DNA of 64,000 nucleotides from Devosia sp. Lineage in GTDB: Bacteria; Pseudomonadota; Alphaproteobacteria; Rhizobiales; Devosiaceae. Position numbers and translations under genes: made by a program. This document shows positions 34,687 to 44,872 of the stretch, piece after piece. How positions within the stretch are numbered: position 1 is the stretch's first letter; each line of letters opens with the position of its first letter. Under the pieces are notes generated by a model. The model was not told where the DNA came from. It was given only the letters and a program-made list of their open reading frames with translations, and did not search any database. The stretch is from positions 263,517 to 327,516 of the forward strand of contig JADJPS010000020.1 of NCBI GenBank assembly GCA_016713105.1. Direction: 5' to 3'.

Positions 34687-35598
34687 ATGATCTCCACCAT
34701 CGCCCCCGTCGAGGAGCGCCGCAACCTCGGCATCGGCATCCTGCTGTTCGCGCAGCTGTTCTTTGCCACGCTCGATACTTCGGCCAAGTACCTGTCGAGC
34801 ATCGGGGTGCCGCTGGGGGAGATCGTCTTCATCCGCTATGCGGTGCACGTCGCGCTGGCGCTGGCACTGTTCCTGCCGGTGCAGCGCGGCCTCTTCGTCA
34901 CCCGCAACTGGCGCCTCGAAGTGCTGCGCGGGCTCTGCCTGCTCGGGGTGACCGCTGCCAACTTCCTCGCCCAGCGCTTCCTGCCGCTGACCGTCACCGG
35001 CGCCCTGATGTTCACCATGCCGCTGATGGTAACAGCTCTGTCCGGACCCTTGCTGGGTGAGAGGATCGGCTGGCGGCGCTGGGCGGCGGTCGCCGCCGGC
35101 TTCGTCGGTATCCTCGTCATCGTCAGGCCGGGCACCGACGCGTTCCACCCGGCCTCGCTGATCTGCCTCGCGGGGGCCTTGTCCGCCGCCTTGTACTCGA
35201 TCATCACGCGCAAGCTGGCCGGCGTCGATTCCGCCGCGACGCAGCAGGTCTACTCCGGCATCATCGCGCTCGCCTGCGTGACGCCGTTCGCATTTGACGG
35301 CTGGGTCTGGCCAACCGGTGGCGGCAGCTGGTTCGCCTTCCTCGCCATCGGCGTCGCCGGCATGATCGCGCACCAGCTCAACACCATCGCCCACCGCTTC
35401 GCCCCGCCCTCGGCGCTGGCCCCCTTCGGCTACACCGAACTGCTGCTGCTGGCTGTCGCGAGCTGGCTGATCTTCGGCGAGCCGCCCGATGCCTGGTTCT
35501 ACCTCGGTGCCCCGATCATCATCGGTTCGGGCATCTACATCTGGCTGCGCGAGCGCAAGTTCAACCGCACGGTCACCGTCGAGCCGGTGGAGGACTGA
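34687..35598 (+). CDS. DMT/EamA-family transporter, first of a tandem pair
   Basis: A 303-residue protein with ten predicted helices arranged as two EamA repeats (GILLFAQLFFATLDTSAKYL ... LIVRPGTD-like hinge at VGILVIVRPGTDAFHP). Members export metabolites or amino acids or import nucleotide sugars. It is followed two bases later by a clear paralogue. Substrate unknown. Confidence 0.85.
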   Translation: MISTIAPVEERRNLGIGILLFAQLFFATLDTSAKYLSSIGVPLGEIVFIRYAVHVALALALFLPVQRGLFVTRNWRLEVLRGLCLLGVTAANFLAQRFLPLTVTGALMFTMPLMVTALSGPLLGERIGWRRWAAVAAGFVGILVIVRPGTDAFHPASLICLAGALSAALYSIITRKLAGVDSAATQQVYSGIIALACVTPFAFDGWVWPTGGGSWFAFLAIGVAGMIAHQLNTIAHRFAPPSALAPFGYTELLLLAVASWLIFGEPPDAWFYLGAPIIIGSGIYIWLRERKFNRTVTVEPVED

Positions 35599-35599
35599 C

Positions 35600-36520
35600 A
35601 TGGCCGCCGCGGTCAAGCCCATCGAGGATCGACGACTGCTGGGCATCGGGCTGGTGCTGTTCGGCTACCTCACCTTCGCCATCATCGATAGTTGCGCCAA
35701 GTGGATGATGCAGCGCGGCATCCCGCCAATGGAGGTGGTCTTCATCCGGTACTTCGGACAGTTCGTGCTGGTGCTGGCGCTGCTGGCGCCGCAGACCGGA
35801 CCGGTGGCCATGGTCAGATCCCGCCGGATCGGGCTCGAGATCATCCGGGCGCTGTGCCTGCTCGGCTCGACCGTCGCCAATTTCATCGCCATCACCTACA
35901 TCCCGCTGACGGTTACCGGCTCGATCAACTTCACGGCGCCGCTGGTCGTGTGTGCGCTGTCGGTACCGCTGCTGGGCGAGCATGTCGGCTGGCGGCGCTG
36001 GCTGGCGATCCTCGTCGGCTTTGCCGGCGTGCTGATCATCGTCCGGCCGGGAACCGCCGAGTTCCACCCGGCCATGCTGCTCTCGGTGCTGTGCGTGCTG
36101 TTCACGTCGACCTACTTCATCCTCACCCGCAAGCTGGCGGGCGTCGACGGGTCGGCAACCCAGCAGTTCTACGCTGCGGGGGTCTCGACGCTGTGCCTGG
36201 TTCCTTTCGCATTCGGCGGCTGGGTCTGGCCGAGCAGCCTCGAGACCTGGATTCCGTTCATCGCCATCGGCACGTTTGCCATGATCGGGCACCAGGCGGT
36301 CACGGTCGCGCATCGCTTTGCCCCGGCTTCGGTGCTGGCGCCGTTCAACTACGTGCTGATCGTCTATCTCACCGCTTCGAGCTGGCTGGTGTTCAACCAG
36401 CCGCCGGATGCCTCGATCTTCATCGGCGCCCCGATCGTCATCGCATCGGGCCTCTACATCTGGATGCGCGAACGGCAGCTGGCGAGGTCCGTGGTCGCCA
36501 AACCGGTGAGGCAGGACTAG
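35600..36520 (+). CDS. DMT/EamA-family transporter, second of a tandem pair
   Basis: A 306-residue paralogue of the preceding gene: both share MEVVFIRY/LGEIVFIRY, LTVTGSINFTAPLVVCALSV versus LTVTGALMFTMPLMVTALSG, and RKLAGVD followed by ATQQ. The pair arose by tandem duplication and may work as a heterodimer or as two exporters of related substrates. Its TAG stop shares bases with the convergent ccdB stop (CTAG). Confidence 0.85.
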   Translation: MAAAVKPIEDRRLLGIGLVLFGYLTFAIIDSCAKWMMQRGIPPMEVVFIRYFGQFVLVLALLAPQTGPVAMVRSRRIGLEIIRALCLLGSTVANFIAITYIPLTVTGSINFTAPLVVCALSVPLLGEHVGWRRWLAILVGFAGVLIIVRPGTAEFHPAMLLSVLCVLFTSTYFILTRKLAGVDGSATQQFYAAGVSTLCLVPFAFGGWVWPSSLETWIPFIAIGTFAMIGHQAVTVAHRFAPASVLAPFNYVLIVYLTASSWLVFNQPPDASIFIGAPIVIASGLYIWMRERQLARSVVAKPVRQD

Positions 36521-36810
36521 AAGCCGTTCAGGATCATATCCACCGCGGCCACGATCCGATCGTAGTCACGCAGCAGGTTGTCCACTGGCTTGCCAAGCAG
36601 CTTGGCGGAAACCGCGCCCATCAGTTGTGGCTGCAAAGCGTGGGGCTGGCCGTTGAACTGCAGAACCGGGTTGAGGCGTCCTGCCGGCATGGGTGCCGCT
36701 TCCAGCGGAAACAGCGGCACAACCAGGCGCGTCGTCAATCCATCCAGCAAGTCCGTCTGAACATCAACGACGAAGTATTCACCAGTCCGATAGACGTCAA
36801 ACCGGGCCAC
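36517..36810 (-). CDS. ccdB: CcdB-family toxin
   Basis: A 97-residue gyrase-poison-type toxin starting at GTG 36810, which overlaps the antitoxin stop (TAGTG). It shows the family start VARFDVYR, the central RLVVPLFPL and the end VDNLLRDYDRIVAAVDMILN, close to the C-terminal W-G-I gyrase-binding end of F-plasmid CcdB but here finishing NGF. The different last residues leave the gyrase interaction uncertain. Confidence 0.85.
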   Translation of the reverse strand: MARFDVYRTGEYFVVDVQTDLLDGLTTRLVVPLFPLEAAPMPAGRLNPVLQFNGQPHALQPQLMGAVSAKLLGKPVDNLLRDYDRIVAAVDMILNGF

Positions 36811-37037
36811 TAGAACGCGCGGTACTTGTCGAGTGGCAGGCCGTTCTTCTCGACCCACTCGTTCATGCTCTTGATCGCTTCGGCGTTCTCGTCCAGCCAG
36901 CGCCTTGCCCTGGCGGCGTCAATGGCCTTCTGAATGCCTGCCTGTGCCGCATGGGAGAGGTTGATATCCAGCGCCCGGGCTTCTTCAAGCACGCCGACAT
37001 CAAGAGACAGGTTGGCCGCACGGCGTTTGGATGCCAT
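36810..37037 (-). CDS. ccdA: CcdA-family antitoxin
   Basis: A 75-residue antitoxin from ATG 37037 with a strong AAGGAGGT site upstream. The N-terminal ribbon-helix-helix (RRAANLSLDVGVLEEARALD) binds DNA and the C-terminal arm WVEKNGLPLDKYRAF binds CcdB. It should repress the operon through the ATGCGCAT sites just upstream. Confidence 0.9.
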   Translation of the reverse strand: MASKRRAANLSLDVGVLEEARALDINLSHAAQAGIQKAIDAARARRWLDENAEAIKSMNEWVEKNGLPLDKYRAF

Positions 37038-37052
37038 CGCTACCTCCTTAGT

Positions 37053-37072
37053 ATGCGCATAACTATGCGCAT
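37053..37072 (-). promoter_or_regulatory. Double ATGCGCAT operator of ccdAB
   Basis: Two copies of the self-complementary octamer ATGCGCAT (37053-37060 and 37065-37072) are separated by four bases and lie just before the ccdA ribosome-binding site. Paired half-sites like this suit cooperative binding by CcdA dimers. Confidence 0.6.
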
Positions 37073-37175
37073 CTGAACTACTTCGGTCAAGAGTGCGGGA
37101 CCGCCCAGACCGTCGTTCCCAGGAATCGGCCAGCGCCAACGGCCGGATCTCGTCAGGCGGCGGGAGCGACCGGTC

Positions 37176-38061
37176 TCAGTCGCCTCCGCCCGACAGCCGT
37201 CCGACCGGCGGCGCCGATGCCTCGCTCCGCCGGCGCAGCAGGCCGCTGCGCGGGGCGAACAGCAGGGCGAGGATGAACACGCCGGCCTGCAGCAGGACGA
37301 TGCTGGGACCCGAAGCAGCGTTGATCTGAAAACTGATCAAGGTACCGAGGACGCTTGAGCCCACCGCCACGGCGACCGCGATCGCCAGCATCGACTCGAA
37401 GCGCCGGCTGACAAGGAAAGCGATGGCACCGGGCGCGATCAGCATGGCGACGACGAGGATGATGCCGACGGCCTTCAATGCTGCCACGATGGTCAGCGAC
37501 AGCAGCGCCAGGAGGCCATAGTGGAGCAGGGGCACGTTGAGAACGATGGCCCTCGCATGCTGCGGATCGAAGGCATGCAGCAGGAAATCGCGACGCTTGG
37601 CGAGCACGATCAGCAGGGTGCCGCCCGCGATGAGCGCCACCTCGACGAGGTCTGCGGTCGTCACTCCGAGCATGTCGCCGAACAGGATGTGCGTGAGGTG
37701 CTGATCGGTCTCGATCCGGCTGAACAGCACCAGCCCGAAGCCGAACATGCCGGTGAACACGATGCCCATGGCCGTGTCTTCCTTGATCCGGCTGTTGTCC
37801 TTGAGGTAGCCGGTGGCGATCGCGGAGAACAGCCCGGCGACGAAGGCACCGATGGCGATCGGCAGCCCGATTACATAGGCGATGACGATGCCCGGCAGCA
37901 CGGCGTGCGAGATCGCGTCGCCCATCAGGGACCAGCCCTTGAGCACGAGGAAGCATGAGAGCACCGGCCGACACGGCGCCGACCAGCACCGCGACAAGGA
38001 GCGCGCGCTGCATGAAATCGTAGCTCAGCGGCGCGATGAGGAAGGTCTGGAGGAAATCCAT
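37176..38061 (-). CDS. sitD: Mn/Fe ABC importer permease SitD (frameshifted)
   Basis: An ABC-3 family permease of about 290 residues with eight to nine helices; GWSLMGDAISHAVLPGIVIA is the family signature. The true start, ATG 38061, reads MDFLQTFLIAPLSYDFMQRA, but the frame changes near 37965 before the signature, so one base is probably wrong there. The ATG overlaps the stop of the upstream permease (TGATG). Confidence 0.85.
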
Positions 38062-38915
38062 CAGCCCAGTCCTCCCTCGCGCAGCGCCCGGCGGCGGGCG
38101 GCGATGCGACCGTGCCTGGGAGCAAAAAAGAAGGCGAGCAGGAACAGCACCGTCTGCAGCGTCACGATCACGCCACCGGTCGCCCCGTCGAGAAAGAAGC
38201 TGATATAGGCGCCGGCTGCCGCGGTGACCGCGCCGAGGAGCACGGCGAGGACCAGCAGCACCTGGAAGCGATCGGTGAGCAGGTAGGCGGTGGCGCCCGG
38301 TGTCACGACCATGGCGATGACGAGGATGGCGCCGACGGTCTGAAGGGCCGCTACGGTCGAGGCGGCGAGCAAGGTGAAGAACAGCACCTGCAGCAGCCGC
38401 GGGCTGAGCCCGATGGTGCGCGCGTGGTTCTCGTCGAAAAACACCAGCATCAGGTCCTTCCACTTGGCGATCAGGATGATTAGCGAGACCACGGCAACGA
38501 TCACCACCTGCACCACGTCCCCGTCCGAGATGCCGAGAATGTTGCCAAGGACGATCGCCTGCACGTCGACCGCGGTGGGGTTGAGGGACACCATCAGCAG
38601 CCCCAGCGCGAAGAACGAGGTGAAGACCACGCCGATGACGGCATCCTCGCGCAGCCGCGTCCGCTGCCGGGTCAGCACCATCGCCGCGGCAGCAAGGCCG
38701 CCGGCAAAGAAGGCCCCGAGGGAATAGGGCAGGCCGAGCATGTAGGCGCCGGCGACGCCGGGAACGACCGCGTGCCCAAGGGCATCGCCGATCAGCGACC
38801 AGCCCTTGAGCATCAGGTAGGCGGACAGGAACGCGCAGACCGTTCCCACCAGCGCCGAAACCCAGATCGCCTTGACCATGTAGTCATAAGCGAAGGGCGC
38901 GAGCAGGTCGGCCAT
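38061..38915 (-). CDS. sitC: Mn/Fe ABC importer permease SitC
   Basis: A 284-residue ABC-3 permease with the signature LKGWSLIGDALGHAVVPGVA and about eight helices. The start ATG 38915 overlaps the stop of the ATPase gene (TGATG). Two different permeases in one operon indicate a heterodimeric channel, as in SitABCD and MntABCD systems. Confidence 0.9.
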   Translation of the reverse strand: MADLLAPFAYDYMVKAIWVSALVGTVCAFLSAYLMLKGWSLIGDALGHAVVPGVAGAYMLGLPYSLGAFFAGGLAAAAMVLTRQRTRLREDAVIGVVFTSFFALGLLMVSLNPTAVDVQAIVLGNILGISDGDVVQVVIVAVVSLIILIAKWKDLMLVFFDENHARTIGLSPRLLQVLFFTLLAASTVAALQTVGAILVIAMVVTPGATAYLLTDRFQVLLVLAVLLGAVTAAAGAYISFFLDGATGGVIVTLQTVLFLLAFFFAPRHGRIAARRRALREGGLG

Positions 38916-39826
38916 CACGGTTCCTCCCGCCGGCTCGGCGTCGCCGGCCTGGTGTCCGTGTGCTCGCCATAGAACACCACCGGCCGCTCGTCGTCGGTGA
39001 GGACGGTGACCCGCCGCGCGTCGCTGTCGGCGTGCAGGTCATGTCCCTCGAGCTGGAAATGCCGCAGCACGCCGCCGAAGGTCATCTCGAGATTGGACTG
39101 GGTGAAGACCTCGGCCGTCGGGCCCAAGGCCAGCACCGTGCGCTTGATCAGCACCACCTGGTCGCAGAAGTCGGGAACGCTGCCCAGGTTGTGGGTGGAG
39201 ACCAGCATCAGGTGCCCGTCCTGCCGCAACTCCTGCATGAGCGTGATGATGGCGGCCTCGGTGGTCACGTCGATGCCGGTGAAGGGCTCGTCGAGAAGGA
39301 TGATCCGGCCTTCCTGCGCCAGCGCCCGGGCCAGGAAGACGCGCTTGCGCTGGCCGCCCGACAGTTCGCCGATCTGGCGCTTGCGGAACTCGGACATGCC
39401 CACCCGCTCGAGCGCCAGGTCGACGAGGCGGCGGTCGTGAGCGGAGGGGATGCGGAAGAAGCCCATGTGGCCCTGCCGCCCCATCATCACCACGTCCTCG
39501 ACCAGCACCGGGAAGTTCCAGTCGACCTCCTCGGCCTGCGGCACGTAGGCGACGAGGTTGCGCTTCAGCGCCTCGCGCACCGGCAGCCCGGCCACGCGCA
39601 CGGTTCCGGCCGAGGGAGTGAGGAACCCCATGATCGCCTTGAACAGGGTGGACTTGCCGCTGCCATTCACCCCCACGAGGCCGGCGATCGAACCGGGTCC
39701 GAGGCTGAAGTTCGTATCCCGCAGCGCCACGTTGCCGTTGGGATAGGCAACGGTCACGCCTTCCACCGAAAGCGAGGCGGGCAGTTCCCCGCTGCGCTCA
39801 CGATGGGGATCGGCCAGCACGGTCAC
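38915..39826 (-). CDS. sitB: Mn/Fe ABC importer ATPase SitB
   Basis: About 303 residues with Walker A ([20 protein letters not shown]), Q-loop [20 protein letters not shown], signature [16 protein letters not shown] and Walker B ([19 protein letters not shown]). The EEVDWNFP segment is typical of manganese/zinc-type ATPases. A GTG start at 39826 overlaps the stop of the binding-protein gene (GTGA). The C-terminal tail beyond the ATPase fold ([18 protein letters not shown]) is histidine- and acid-rich. Confidence 0.9.
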   Translation of the reverse strand: MTVLADPHRERSGELPASLSVEGVTVAYPNGNVALRDTNFSLGPGSIAGLVGVNGSGKSTLFKAIMGFLTPSAGTVRVAGLPVREALKRNLVAYVPQAEEVDWNFPVLVEDVVMMGRQGHMGFFRIPSAHDRRLVDLALERVGMSEFRKRQIGELSGGQRKRVFLARALAQEGRIILLDEPFTGIDVTTEAAIITLMQELRQDGHLMLVSTHNLGSVPDFCDQVVLIKRTVLALGPTAEVFTQSNLEMTFGGVLRHFQLEGHDLHADSDARRVTVLTDDERPVVFYGEHTDTRPATPSRREEP

Positions 39827-40713
39827 TTTCCAAAACCCCTCGCGATGGTGTCGACGGTGACTTCGAGCAGCTTGAGGTAGGTGGGCACCGGGCCATCGGC
39901 CTCGCTCAGCGAGTCGACCTAGAGCACCCCGCCATAGGCGGCCCCCGTCTCCTTGGCCACCTGCCGCGCCGGCTTGTCGGAAATGGTGCTTTCGGAGAAC
40001 ACCACCGGAATGGCGTTCGCCCGCACCGCATCGATCACCTTGCGGACCTGCTGGGGCGTCCCCTGCTGGTCGGCATTGATCGGCCACAGGTAGAGTTCCT
40101 TGAGTCCGTAGTCGCGAGCCAGATAGCTGAAGGCGCCCTCGCTCGAGACCAGCCAGCGCCGGTCGGCCGGGATCTGCTCGAGCCGCGCCCGCAGCGGCGC
40201 GTCGATGGCCCTGATCTGCGCGACATAGGCAGCGGCGTTGGCGTCGTAGGTTGCGGCATTTGCCGGATCGTATTGCGCCAGCGCCTTGCGGATGTTCTCG
40301 ACATAGACCAGCGCGCTGCTTGGCGACATCCAGGCATGCGGGTTCGGCCTGCCGGCATATGGCCCCTCGGCGATGCTCATCGGCTCGACCCCGTCGCTGA
40401 CGACGACCTGCGGCACATCCCTGACATTGTTGAAGAACTTCTCGAACCACTGCTCGAGGTTCATGCCATTCCACAGCACGAGGTCGGCACCCTGGGCTCT
40501 GACGATGTCGCGCGGTCCCGGCTGGTAGCCGTGGATCTCGGCACCGGGTCGGGTGATCGACTCGACCACTGCCGCATCCCCGGCAACGTTTCTCGCAATG
40601 TCGGCAATGATGGTGAAGGTCGTCACGACCCTGAACTTGTCCTGCGCCGCGGCGGGCAGGGCGGTCAGGGCAGCGGCCAGGGCAAGTCCCGCAAGAACGT
40701 GGCGCCAGCGCAT
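39823..40713 (-). CDS. sitA: Mn/Fe-binding periplasmic protein SitA, with in-frame TAG
   Basis: A cluster A-I metal-binding lipoprotein-like protein with a Sec signal peptide ([18 protein letters not shown]) and the four metal ligands His61 ([11 protein letters not shown]), His126 (NPHAWMSP), Glu192 ([10 protein letters not shown]) and Asp246 (STISDKPA). The H-H-E-D set fits Mn/Fe rather than Zn. A TAG interrupts at codon 265 in [22 protein letters not shown], where related proteins read GVLYVDSLS, so TAC has probably become TAG. Reading through gives 296 residues and a natural overlap with sitB. As sequenced the protein lacks its last 32 residues. Confidence 0.85.
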
Positions 40714-40744
40714 CGGTTGTTCTTCCTTGTTGCGAATGGTTCCT

Positions 40745-40804
40745 AATTGCAGTCAGCTGCGACCTGTTGTCAACTCCCTTGCTAACGATTGCATTCCGGC
40801 GACG
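40745..40804 (-). promoter_or_regulatory. sitA promoter region with possible Mur-type site
   Basis: On the minus strand TTGACA (40773-40768) is a perfect -35, with a weak TGCAAT -10 about 16 bases on. TGCAATCGTTAGCA just upstream is an imperfect dyad. Rhizobial sit operons are repressed by Mur at TGCAA-rich sites, so these are candidates, but I have not confirmed the consensus. Confidence 0.4.
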
Positions 40805-40840
40805 ATTCTTTCACGGTCCGCACTAAACAGGTGGGCCCGA

Positions 40841-42228
40841 ATGCCATCATACCGACTTATCGACGCCGGCCTTCCGGCTTTCGGCGTCCCGATCGTGCGT
40901 CCGGAGCTGTACGATGCGATCTATACGCAGCGCCTTGCCGCGCTGATCAGGGCACGGCGCGCCGCCGGTCTCGACGCGCTCGTGGTCTACGCCGATCGCG
41001 AGCACGCCGCCAACCTTGCCTACATCACCGGCTTCGATCCGCGCTTCGAGGAAGCCCTGCTGGTCATGGTGCCGGACAATCCCCCGACACTGCTGGCCGG
41101 ACCGGAAAACCTGGCGCGCGCCGGCAATGCCGCCATCGAGGTGGAGGCACGGCTCTATCCGCCGTTCGGCTTGTTGGGACAGGATCGCAGCAAGACCCCG
41201 GCCCTCGAGGAGGTGCTGCGCAATGCCGGCATCGGGCCGAAGCATCGCGTCGGCGTTCTGGGCTGGAAGTATTTCGGCCTCAGGAGGCCGCCAAGCCGGA
41301 AACCTGGCTCGAGACGCCCTCCTATATCGTCGACGCGCTGCGCCGCATCACCGGGCCGGACGGGCGGGTGGTCAACGCCAATGCCATCCTGATGCACCCG
41401 GTCACAGGGCTGCGCGCCGTCAACGAGGTGCCACAGATCGCGCAGTTCGAGTTCGGCGCCGTCGCCTGCTCCGAAGCGGTCAAGGCACTCATTGCCAATG
41501 TCCGGCCGGGCCTGTCCGAGTTCGATGCGGTGCGCCAGATGCAGCTCGGCGTGCTGCCGCACAGCTGCCACACCATGCTGTCCTCCGGCGACCGGCTGGT
41601 CGGCCTCAACAGTCCCTCGGGTCGCGTGCTCGGGCCCGGCGATCCGGTCACGACCGCGGTCGGCTATATCGGCGGGCTGACGAGCCGCATGGGCTGGATG
41701 GCCGCGGACGAAGGCGGGCTGCCCGAAGCCGCGCGCGACTATGTCGAGCGCCTCGCGGGTCCGTACTTCCTGTGCGCCGCCGAGTGGTACGAGACCATCG
41801 GCATCGGTGTCACCGGGGGGGAACTCGACGCTCTGGCGCGTCGGCACCTCGGTTCGCCGTTCTTCAACCTGGTGCTCAATCCCGGTCACCTCATCCACCT
41901 CGACGAGTGGATGAACACACCGGTCTATCCCGGTTCACGCGAGGCCTTCGTGTCCGGTCAGGTGGTGCAGTGCGACATCATCCCGGCAGCCGGCCCGCCC
42001 TATCACGGCGCCAATATCGAGGACGGGGTGGCGCTGCTCGATGAGCGGGGCCGGGATGAACTGCGGGAACGTTTCCCTGAGGTATGGGGTCGCATCGCGG
42101 CGCGGCGCGCCTTCATGCTGGATGTCCTGGGCATCCGGCTGAAGCCCGAAGTGCTACCGCTTTCCAACATGGCGGGCGCCATGCCGCCATTCTGGCTCGC
42201 TCCCCAGCGGATCGTTGCGCGAGCGTGA
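40841..42228 (+). CDS. M24 peptidase/creatinase-fold protein (frameshifted)
   Basis: About 460 residues with an N-terminal creatinase domain (DREHAANLAYITGFDPRFEE) and a C-terminal pita-bread domain (FEFGAVACSEAVKALIANVR, then NIEDGVALLDERG). The frame changes near 41280 (after GWKYFG). The metal-ligand aspartates of aminopeptidase P are not found in GDPVTTAVGYIGGLTSRMGW, and the first glutamate is replaced in VVQCDIIPAAGP, so it is probably not a normal metallopeptidase; a creatinase-like metal-free hydrolase is possible. It is divergent from sitABCD. Confidence 0.65.
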
Positions 42229-42413
42229 CGCCACCACGTACTCCACTTGCCAATTTGACGCAGGCCGATTATTTCGTTGAGCATCGACATTTGGCTGACA
42301 TCCGGCCGTATGCCCCCGCTTTCGGTCAGGCGCACGCTATTGGACTCCAAACATCGACTGACCGGACAGGGTGATCCCCAGTCCAACGACAACACTGCGA
42401 AGAGGACCACCCG

Positions 42414-42623
42414 ATGCAGAAGGGCACTGTGAAGTTCTACAACGACCAGAAGGGCTACGGTTTCATCCAGCCCGACGATGGCACCAAGGACGTGTTCGTG
42501 CACGCCACCGCGCTGCAGCGCGCCGGCATGACCGGGCTGGCCGAGGGCCAGAAGGTCTCGTTCGAAGTCGGTGAGGACCGTCGCACCGGCAAGGTGGCGG
42601 TGACCACCATCTCCGCCGACTGA
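42414..42623 (+). CDS. Cold-shock domain protein (CspA family)
   Basis: A 69-residue single OB-fold protein with RNP-1 ([11 protein letters not shown], residues 13-23) and RNP-2 (VFVHATAL, residues 29-36). It binds single-stranded nucleic acid and melts RNA structure. The 185-base gap upstream is long enough for the structured leader typical of csp genes, but I cannot identify its promoter. A hairpin at 42650-42670 likely ends the transcript. Confidence 0.95.
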   Translation: MQKGTVKFYNDQKGYGFIQPDDGTKDVFVHATALQRAGMTGLAEGQKVSFEVGEDRRTGKVAVTTISAD

Positions 42624-42649
42624 CGTCCGGCGTTTGCGATTTTGAGGGT

Positions 42650-42670
42650 CGGGCGCGTCAGGCGTGCCCG
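42650..42670 (+). terminator. Hairpin after the cold-shock gene
   Basis: CGGGCGCG and CGTGCCCG form an 8-bp stem with one G-T pair around a five-base loop, 26 bases after the stop. Confidence 0.55.
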
Positions 42671-43022
42671 GCCTTTGCCTTGTCGACCTGGCTGCCGGCC
42701 TCGCCCCGGTTGATGAACCGTGGCCTACGATGGCCCGTGAGTCGGACCCAAAGCCAGCGATCCTTGCCCAGACCCGGTTCCTGATGCCGACCGGGGAGTA
42801 GCTATGGGCCAGCCCCCGGCCCGCCTCCACCGGCGCAGCGGCATCGCGCGCGTGGATCTGAGGCGTCGCTGCGCCGAGATCGCTCCCTTCAGGGTGGAGT
42901 GGCTGGCGTTTGTGCTCTCCATGACCTATTCCCGACCAGTGCCTTGCGGCGCCGTGCCGGTCCGAGGGCCGGTGAAAACCACCCCTTGACAGGGGGGCGG
43001 GTCGACGGTGAGGAGACCACCC
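42671..43022. other. Gene-free stretch
   Basis: I see no convincing gene, RNA or repeat here beyond a GGTGAGGAGACC ribosome-binding region for the next gene at the right end. Short open frames exist but have no ribosome-binding site or recognisable product. Confidence 0.4.
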
Positions 43023-44872
43023 ATGAAGCTGCCTGTCGCCTGCCTGTTCGCCGCCCTTGTCGCCTTCAGTACCGCAGCACGGGCGCAGGATACCCCTGCC
43101 TCGGTGGTTCAGGGCCAACTGCCCTTCGCGCAGAGGGTGCTGACCACGGGCCTCGAGGGCCCGTGGGAGCTGACCTGGGGACCGGACGACTGGCTGTGGG
43201 TCACCGAGCGCACCGCTGGCAGGATCACCCGCATCGACCCGCAGTCGGGTGAGAAGCGCGTCGCGATCGATATTCCCGAGGTCGAGGCGCCGGGCGGACA
43301 GGACGGGCTGCTGGGCATGGCGCTGCACCCCGAATTGCTCAGGGGAACCGGGTCCGACCATGTGTTCGTCGTCTACACCTACCTCGACAAGTCGCTGGGC
43401 GGCGATCCGACCGTCAATTACCCCTACACCCCCTACCCCGACCTCTACACCAAGGTGGTGCGGCTGACCTACGATCCGGCGACGCAGACCCTCTCCGATC
43501 CGGTCGACGTGCTGGCGGGGCTGCCGGCCAGCAACGACCACAATTCAGGTCGACTGAAGATCGGCCCCGATGGCAAGCTCTACGAGACCATCGGCGACGG
43601 CGGCAAGGACCAGCTCGGCAACTGGTGCCTGCCAATCGAGGCGCAACGCCTGCCCACCGCCGAGGAAGTGGCGGCCGGAGACTACCTCGCCGACCAGGGC
43701 AAGTTGCTCCGCCTCAACCCTGTCGGATCCGTTCCCGACGACAATCCCGAGATCGGCGGGGTGCGCAGCCACGTCTTCACCTTTGGCCACCGCAACATGC
43801 AGGAATCGATTTTCGGGCCGGACGGAACGCTGTACGCCCTCGAGCAGGGGCCCAAGACCGACGATGAGGTCAACATCCTCGAGCCCGGCGGCACCATGGC
43901 TGGCCGCACGTCGCCGGGTTCCGCGACGACAAGGCCTACCAGTACGCGCGCTGGCCCGATGCGACCACGCCCTGCGCGCAGTTGCAGTTCAGCGACATCG
44001 AGATCCACCCCTCCGTGCCGCGTGAGGACGAGACGGCATGGCCGGAGACCTTCGTCGCACCGCTGGCAACGCTGTTCACCGTGCCCAGCGACTGGGACTT
44101 CACCGACCCGACCTGCCGCGGCATCGACTTCATCTGCTGGCCCACGGTCGCTGCCTCCAGCATCGAGGCCTACATGCCGGAGCAGGGCGGCATTCCCGGC
44201 TGGGAGGACTCGCTGCTGGTCACCACCCTCAAGCGCGGCTCGCTCTACCGGCTGCCGCTGGCAGAGGACGGCAGGTCGCTGCGCGGCCCGATGGAGCGCT
44301 ACTTCCAGTCCGAGAACCGCTTCCGAGATACCGCGATCTCGCCTGACCGCCAGTCCATCTACGTCGCCACCGACCCCGGCGGGCTGGCCGAGAAGCTGGG
44401 GGGCGGAACCACCACCAGGATGCAGGATCCCGGCGCCATCCTGGTCTTCACCTACGCTGCGGGCGCGGCTGACCAGCAAGGTGGCACGCCGGCCGCATCT
44501 CTCCCCGCTCCGACTGTCACGGGCGGCGGTGGGTGGCCCTGGTTCACCGCCGAACAGGCAGGGCGCGGCAAGGCCGCCTATGACGCCAACTGCGTCTCCT
44601 GCCACGGCCCGGGCCTGATGAGCGCAACCTACGGCACGCCGCTCGCCGGTCCCTATTTCGACCGGAGGTGGCGCGGCAAGGGGGTGGCGGCGCTCCATGC
44701 GCACATTCACGATCGCATGCCGCCGTCCCGCCCGGCGAGCCTGCCGGACCAGACCTATGCCGACCTCGTCGCCTATGTTCTCGAGGTCAATGGCGTCGCT
44801 CCCGGAGAAGTCGAACTCCCCCCGACGCGGGCGCTGCTCGAGGCTATGACGATTCCGCCGGCAAAGGACTGA
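43023..44872 (+). CDS. PQQ-type sugar dehydrogenase with C-terminal cytochrome c (frameshifted)
   Basis: A periplasmic protein of about 615 residues: signal peptide (LFAALVAFSTAARAQD), a six-bladed soluble glucose/sorbosone dehydrogenase domain (FAQRVLTTGLEGPWELTWGP, then FTFGHRNMQESIFGPDGTLY) and, at the C-terminus, a cytochrome c domain with the haem motif CVSCH in ANCVSCHGPGLMSATYGTP. Sugar oxidation electrons could pass directly to the attached haem. The frame changes at about 43893, where the expected GWPHVAGFRDDKAYQYARW is in another frame. PQQ synthesis genes are not in the window. The exact sugar is unknown. Confidence 0.8.

Noticed and set aside
42804..42989. Short plus-strand frame after the cold-shock gene
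   Set aside because: It has no ribosome-binding site and an arginine-rich product typical of non-coding high-GC frames.
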